Below are positions 61,727-64,000 of a DNA stretch of 64,000 nucleotides, one piece after another. The DNA lies in contig JAHDVF020001330.1 in the NCBI GenBank assembly GCA_022606425.2, positions 62,001 through 126,000 of the forward strand. The letters run 5' to 3'. The first letter of the stretch is position 1. Every line of letters begins with the position of its first letter. Both the position numbers and the translations under genes were made by a program. Under the pieces are notes generated by a model. That model was not told the origin of the DNA. It did no database searches and was given only the letters and a program-made list of their open reading frames with translations. The stretch is from Lepidostoma basale (lineage: Eukaryota > Arthropoda > Insecta > Trichoptera > Lepidostomatidae).

Positions 61727-62150
61727 TAATCCAAGGGCGCACTAGGAAATGATTGACCGAACAGTGCAGTCTTTAGAAGTTTCTTAAATTTAACGTCACT
61801 ATCCTCATACTTAATACTAACATGGAGGCTATTCCACGCCAACGGACCCGCAACGTTGAAAGCACGATCATAGAAACATGCTTTATTGGCTCTGACTGGA
61901 ATTACTATGTTGTTTGCACTTGTTTCAACTGATCGGAGTGAACGCTGCCTTTCCGTTGGCATGGGTGTCACGCAGAGGTCCGATATATACGCTGGCGCTC
62001 TCTGGTGTCGAGCCTTAAACACTGTCAAACACAATTTATATTTTACTCCAGTAAAGGTCCTTCAGGAGCGGCGTGATATGACAGTATTTTTGTTGCCCCA
62101 TAATCAATCGGGCAGCAGCATTGAATACACTTTGTATTCTGCTTAATTGA
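61727..62150 (-). pseudogene. CR1/Jockey-type LINE C-terminal fragment
   Basis: The minus-strand frame 62034-61726 reads CLTVFKARHQRAPAYISDLC, TERQRSLRSVETSANNIVIP and FNVAGPLAWNSLHVSIKYED. The 'APAYLSDLC ... LR ... AFAVAGPRLWNSLP' pattern is the well-known C-terminal extension of CR1/L2-like LINE polyproteins. The frame continues upstream with a shift near 62040. No RT domain remains. Confidence 0.75.
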
Positions 62151-62177
62151 TTATTTGGCAATCAAGACAAAAGAATT

Positions 62178-62275
62178 TACTAGGAAATCGACGTGCTTGC
62201 ATGAGGATGTATGAATGTTGGCGGTCAATTATTTCTGACTACCCCTCCGGAGAAACAGTGTGTTGGTTTGTTAGT
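62178..62275 (+). mobile_element. LINE-A 3' scrap
   Basis: AAATCGACGTGCTTGCATGA, GCGGTCAATTATTTCTGACT, CCCCTCCGGAGAAACAGTG and TTGGTTTGTTAGTTG. An internal piece is missing. 62280-62605 after it is AT-rich with nothing recognised. Confidence 0.7.
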
Positions 62276-62608
62276 TGTTTTTTTACGTATCCTTATTTAA
62301 CGTATCTATATCGATGTTTATGTAACTCTCAAAAACTTTATTTTTGCTTGGATATAATATAACTTAATTTTGTTCAATTATTGTAATTCACTTGTGTGGA
62401 TCAAATTTAACTTCAATTTCGATTCACTAGTATGTACTGTTAACTCTTCTTATCATTTATGCTTGTGGTAGTACGTAATTGGCCTTATTATTTTGTTTCT
62501 ATGTATTTTATTTACATATGTACTGTAATCGCTGTTTATTACCTCAAATAAATAAATGAATATTCATTTTCCTATAAGTATTTACCTATAACGCAGGTGT
62601 GTAGTGAT

Positions 62609-62890
62609 GCATTATATTGCACTGTGAATGTAAAACCGACGTAAGTGCAAATATACAGTTTGGGGATATGGGAGCTTAAAGATTTCATATTGCTTGGAAA
62701 AACTGTTTTTTTTTTTAAATAAACCAATGATTTTCGGTTTATAGTAAATATACTTATAAACCGAAAATCATTGGTTTATTTAAAAAATAATCAGTTTTTC
62801 CAAGCAATATTAAACCTTTTAACTCCCATATCTCCAAAATGTATATTTGCAATTACGTCGGTTTTACACTCACGGTGCGATATTATATTT
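62609..62890. repeat. Foldback element with near-identical arms
   Basis: Left: GTAAAACCGACGTAAGTGCA, GATATGGGAGCTTAAA, ATTGCTTGGAAAAACTG, AAATAAACCAATGATTTTCG. Right: the mirror of each in reverse order, ending CGTCGGTTTTACACTCACGG. Arms of about 130 bp meet at TATAGTAAATATACTTATA. Few mismatches, so a young element or one kept similar. No ORF. Confidence 0.85.
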
Positions 62891-63238
62891 ATATGATAGA
62901 TTCCAAGCTACAACTTACAAACTAGGTGCATTATACCCTAACATTACCAACAATCTCGCTAATGCTCTCCGTGGTTTGGATGGCCTAGCCCTTTGCTTGT
63001 TCACAGAGCGGACCACAGTTTCCGGGTACAACAAAAGGACGAGCCAGACATAATGCGTATTGTCCGCCATTTTACCCTCACCGCATCATCACAATAACAA
63101 TCCGTAGAATATGAGTGTTTTACGGCGGGAACCAAATTGCTGCAGCACGCGAACGATATTTCAATCATTGAATTTGATAAACAAACACATTTAACTAGTA
63201 AAGTAACGCAACCTGTTATCATTTTATTTTTACAAACA
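62891..63238. other. No gene recognised
   Basis: 62980-63150 is GC-richer and unique with short frames on both strands (68 and 73 codons) and no motif. Confidence 0.4.
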
Positions 63239-63312
63239 AGTTGATGTTTGTAACACCTGATGATACCAACATAGGTTGACGAAACAGCTATAGTGACAAT
63301 CTCGTAAAAATA
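63239..63312 (+). repeat. HH1 right arm with near-complete motif
   Basis: TTG (63248-63250), CAC (63254-63256), CTGATGA (63257-63263), extra T, CAAC / GTTG (63267-63270, 63275-63278) with decayed closing pairs, GAAAC, AGCT, ATA, GTG (63293-63295) and CAA (63297-63299). Same layout as 17360-17411 but ATA replaces GTC, leaving a C-A mismatch. Confidence 0.7.
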
Positions 63313-63374
63313 AATTGTGACATATTCAAATTATTTTTATGAAATCTCTGGATGGTACTTAATTTAATCCAATT

Positions 63375-63513
63375 TTAAAAGTCGGCCTTGTTTGAAGTCG
63401 GAAGAATTGATGTGCGTGTGTGACTCACTGAATGAATGCGGAGGAAGCTAGAGAAGTGTGTCAGAATAGATTTGTGTCCATTCTCTCTGCCTACCCATCC
63501 AGAGAAACGGCGT
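63375..63513 (+). mobile_element. LINE-A 3' end, cut by a Jockey-like LINE
   Basis: TTTAAAAGTCGGCCTTGTTT, GAGAAGTGTGTCAGAATAGA, TTCTCTCTGCCTACCCATCC and GAAACGGCGTGA, where the Jockey-like tail begins at once. Confidence 0.75.
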
Positions 63514-63835
63514 GATCAAATCAAATCAAATCAGTTTATTTTCTCAAAAGATATTACAAACAACAATTATAGTTTAAGGCATCTATTGAGAACAGGTAAA
63601 ACATAAAAAATATATAATACCAGGAACGCATGAGAGATGGTTCGACATAAGAAATACAAGATACTCTCAAAAGTCAAGAGTATTTGTCTTCTGAACGTAC
63701 TTTCACGAATATGAAAGACGTCGATCTCCGAAGCGATCATGTTCAGCAGTTTGATTGCTCTCCCCACCGGCATCACCAGAGGCAGGTTGGTTCTGCATGC
63801 TGGGAGATAAAACAGTCTGTGCTGGTTTGTTGTTG
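63514..63835 (-). mobile_element. Jockey-like LINE 3' end
   Basis: TCAAATCAAATCAAATCAGT (reverse of the tail), TTTTCTCAAAAGATATTACA, AGGAACGCATGAGAGATGGT and GGCAGGTTGGTTCTGCATGC. The minus strand codes MMPVGRAIKLLNMIASEIDV and ESTFRRQILLTFESI. Remaining bases to 64000 hold nothing recognised. Confidence 0.85.
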
Positions 63836-64000
63836 TTTAACAGGCGAAGTAATGCAACCCTTTACCAATTTTTTTGTGAGGACTGTCACGGATATAGGAA
63901 TGTTATAAATCTAGGAATGTGTGATAATAAAAAGGATATTTAAAACGCGATTTGATCTGAATGTGAGCTGTATGATGTGGGTGGCCCAATCTGTAAATTT

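Overview
The window is eukaryotic, AT-rich, intergenic or intronic DNA of an arthropod, most likely an insect. The evidence is the mariner transposons with D,D34D transposases, RTE-like and Jockey-like LINE ends, tRNA-derived SINEs, and the absence of operons, Shine-Dalgarno sites or compact genes. I cannot name the order or species from sequence alone. No complete host gene is visible. Four short stretches look like isolated coding exons: 23990-24071 (+), 41775-41902 (-), 45433-45487 (+) and 55240-55463 (+). The window may therefore be mostly long introns or a gene-poor repeat-rich region.

Mobile DNA dominates. 'LINE-A' is an RTE-like retrotransposon present as more than 30 5'-truncated fragments on both strands; the copy at 33795-34745 still carries the YADD reverse-transcriptase motif, and its stop codon runs almost directly into a (GTTA)n or (GTTT)n tail. 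'LINE-B' has a related C-terminal tail and ends in (GAA)n. 'LINE-C', 'LINE-D' and 'LINE-E' are further (GAA)n-type or similar 3' ends. A Jockey-like LINE with a (GATTT)n tail occurs at 21.4, 51, 63.5 kb and, as a longer RT fragment, at 49.1-50.2 kb. A LINE endonuclease scrap sits at 32.4-32.7 kb and a CR1-like tail at 61.7-62.15 kb. At least three SINE types are present (S1 20.8/44.6 kb; S2 18.8/42.9/36.7 kb and others; S3 14.9 kb). These family names are local to this report.

DNA transposons: an apparently intact mariner (11152-12432; 28-bp perfect TIRs, 339-aa ORF), a mariner split by a LINE (48275-50599), an internally deleted mariner (58925-59682), a Tc1/mariner-like remnant split by LINE-A (27840-28718), a TTAA-flanked long inverted repeat (29837-30515), Harbinger-like MITEs (6435-6576, 37340-37466), a near-perfect foldback at 62609-62890, and a foldback family FB1 with about a dozen copies.

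The most interesting theme is a recurring RNA-like motif in several unrelated repeat families: CTGANGA, one base, a hairpin, GAAAC, a short palindrome, then a GTC-type triplet, often bracketed by complementary arms. This is the order of parts of a type I hammerhead ribozyme with a minimal palindromic helix III. The best case (17360-17411) keeps every core element; 20598-20643 has a perfect 7-bp helix I but a changed cleavage triplet; 60821-60872 lies inside a much longer helix. All differ from the textbook core by one extra base before helix II. Whether they cleave is untested.
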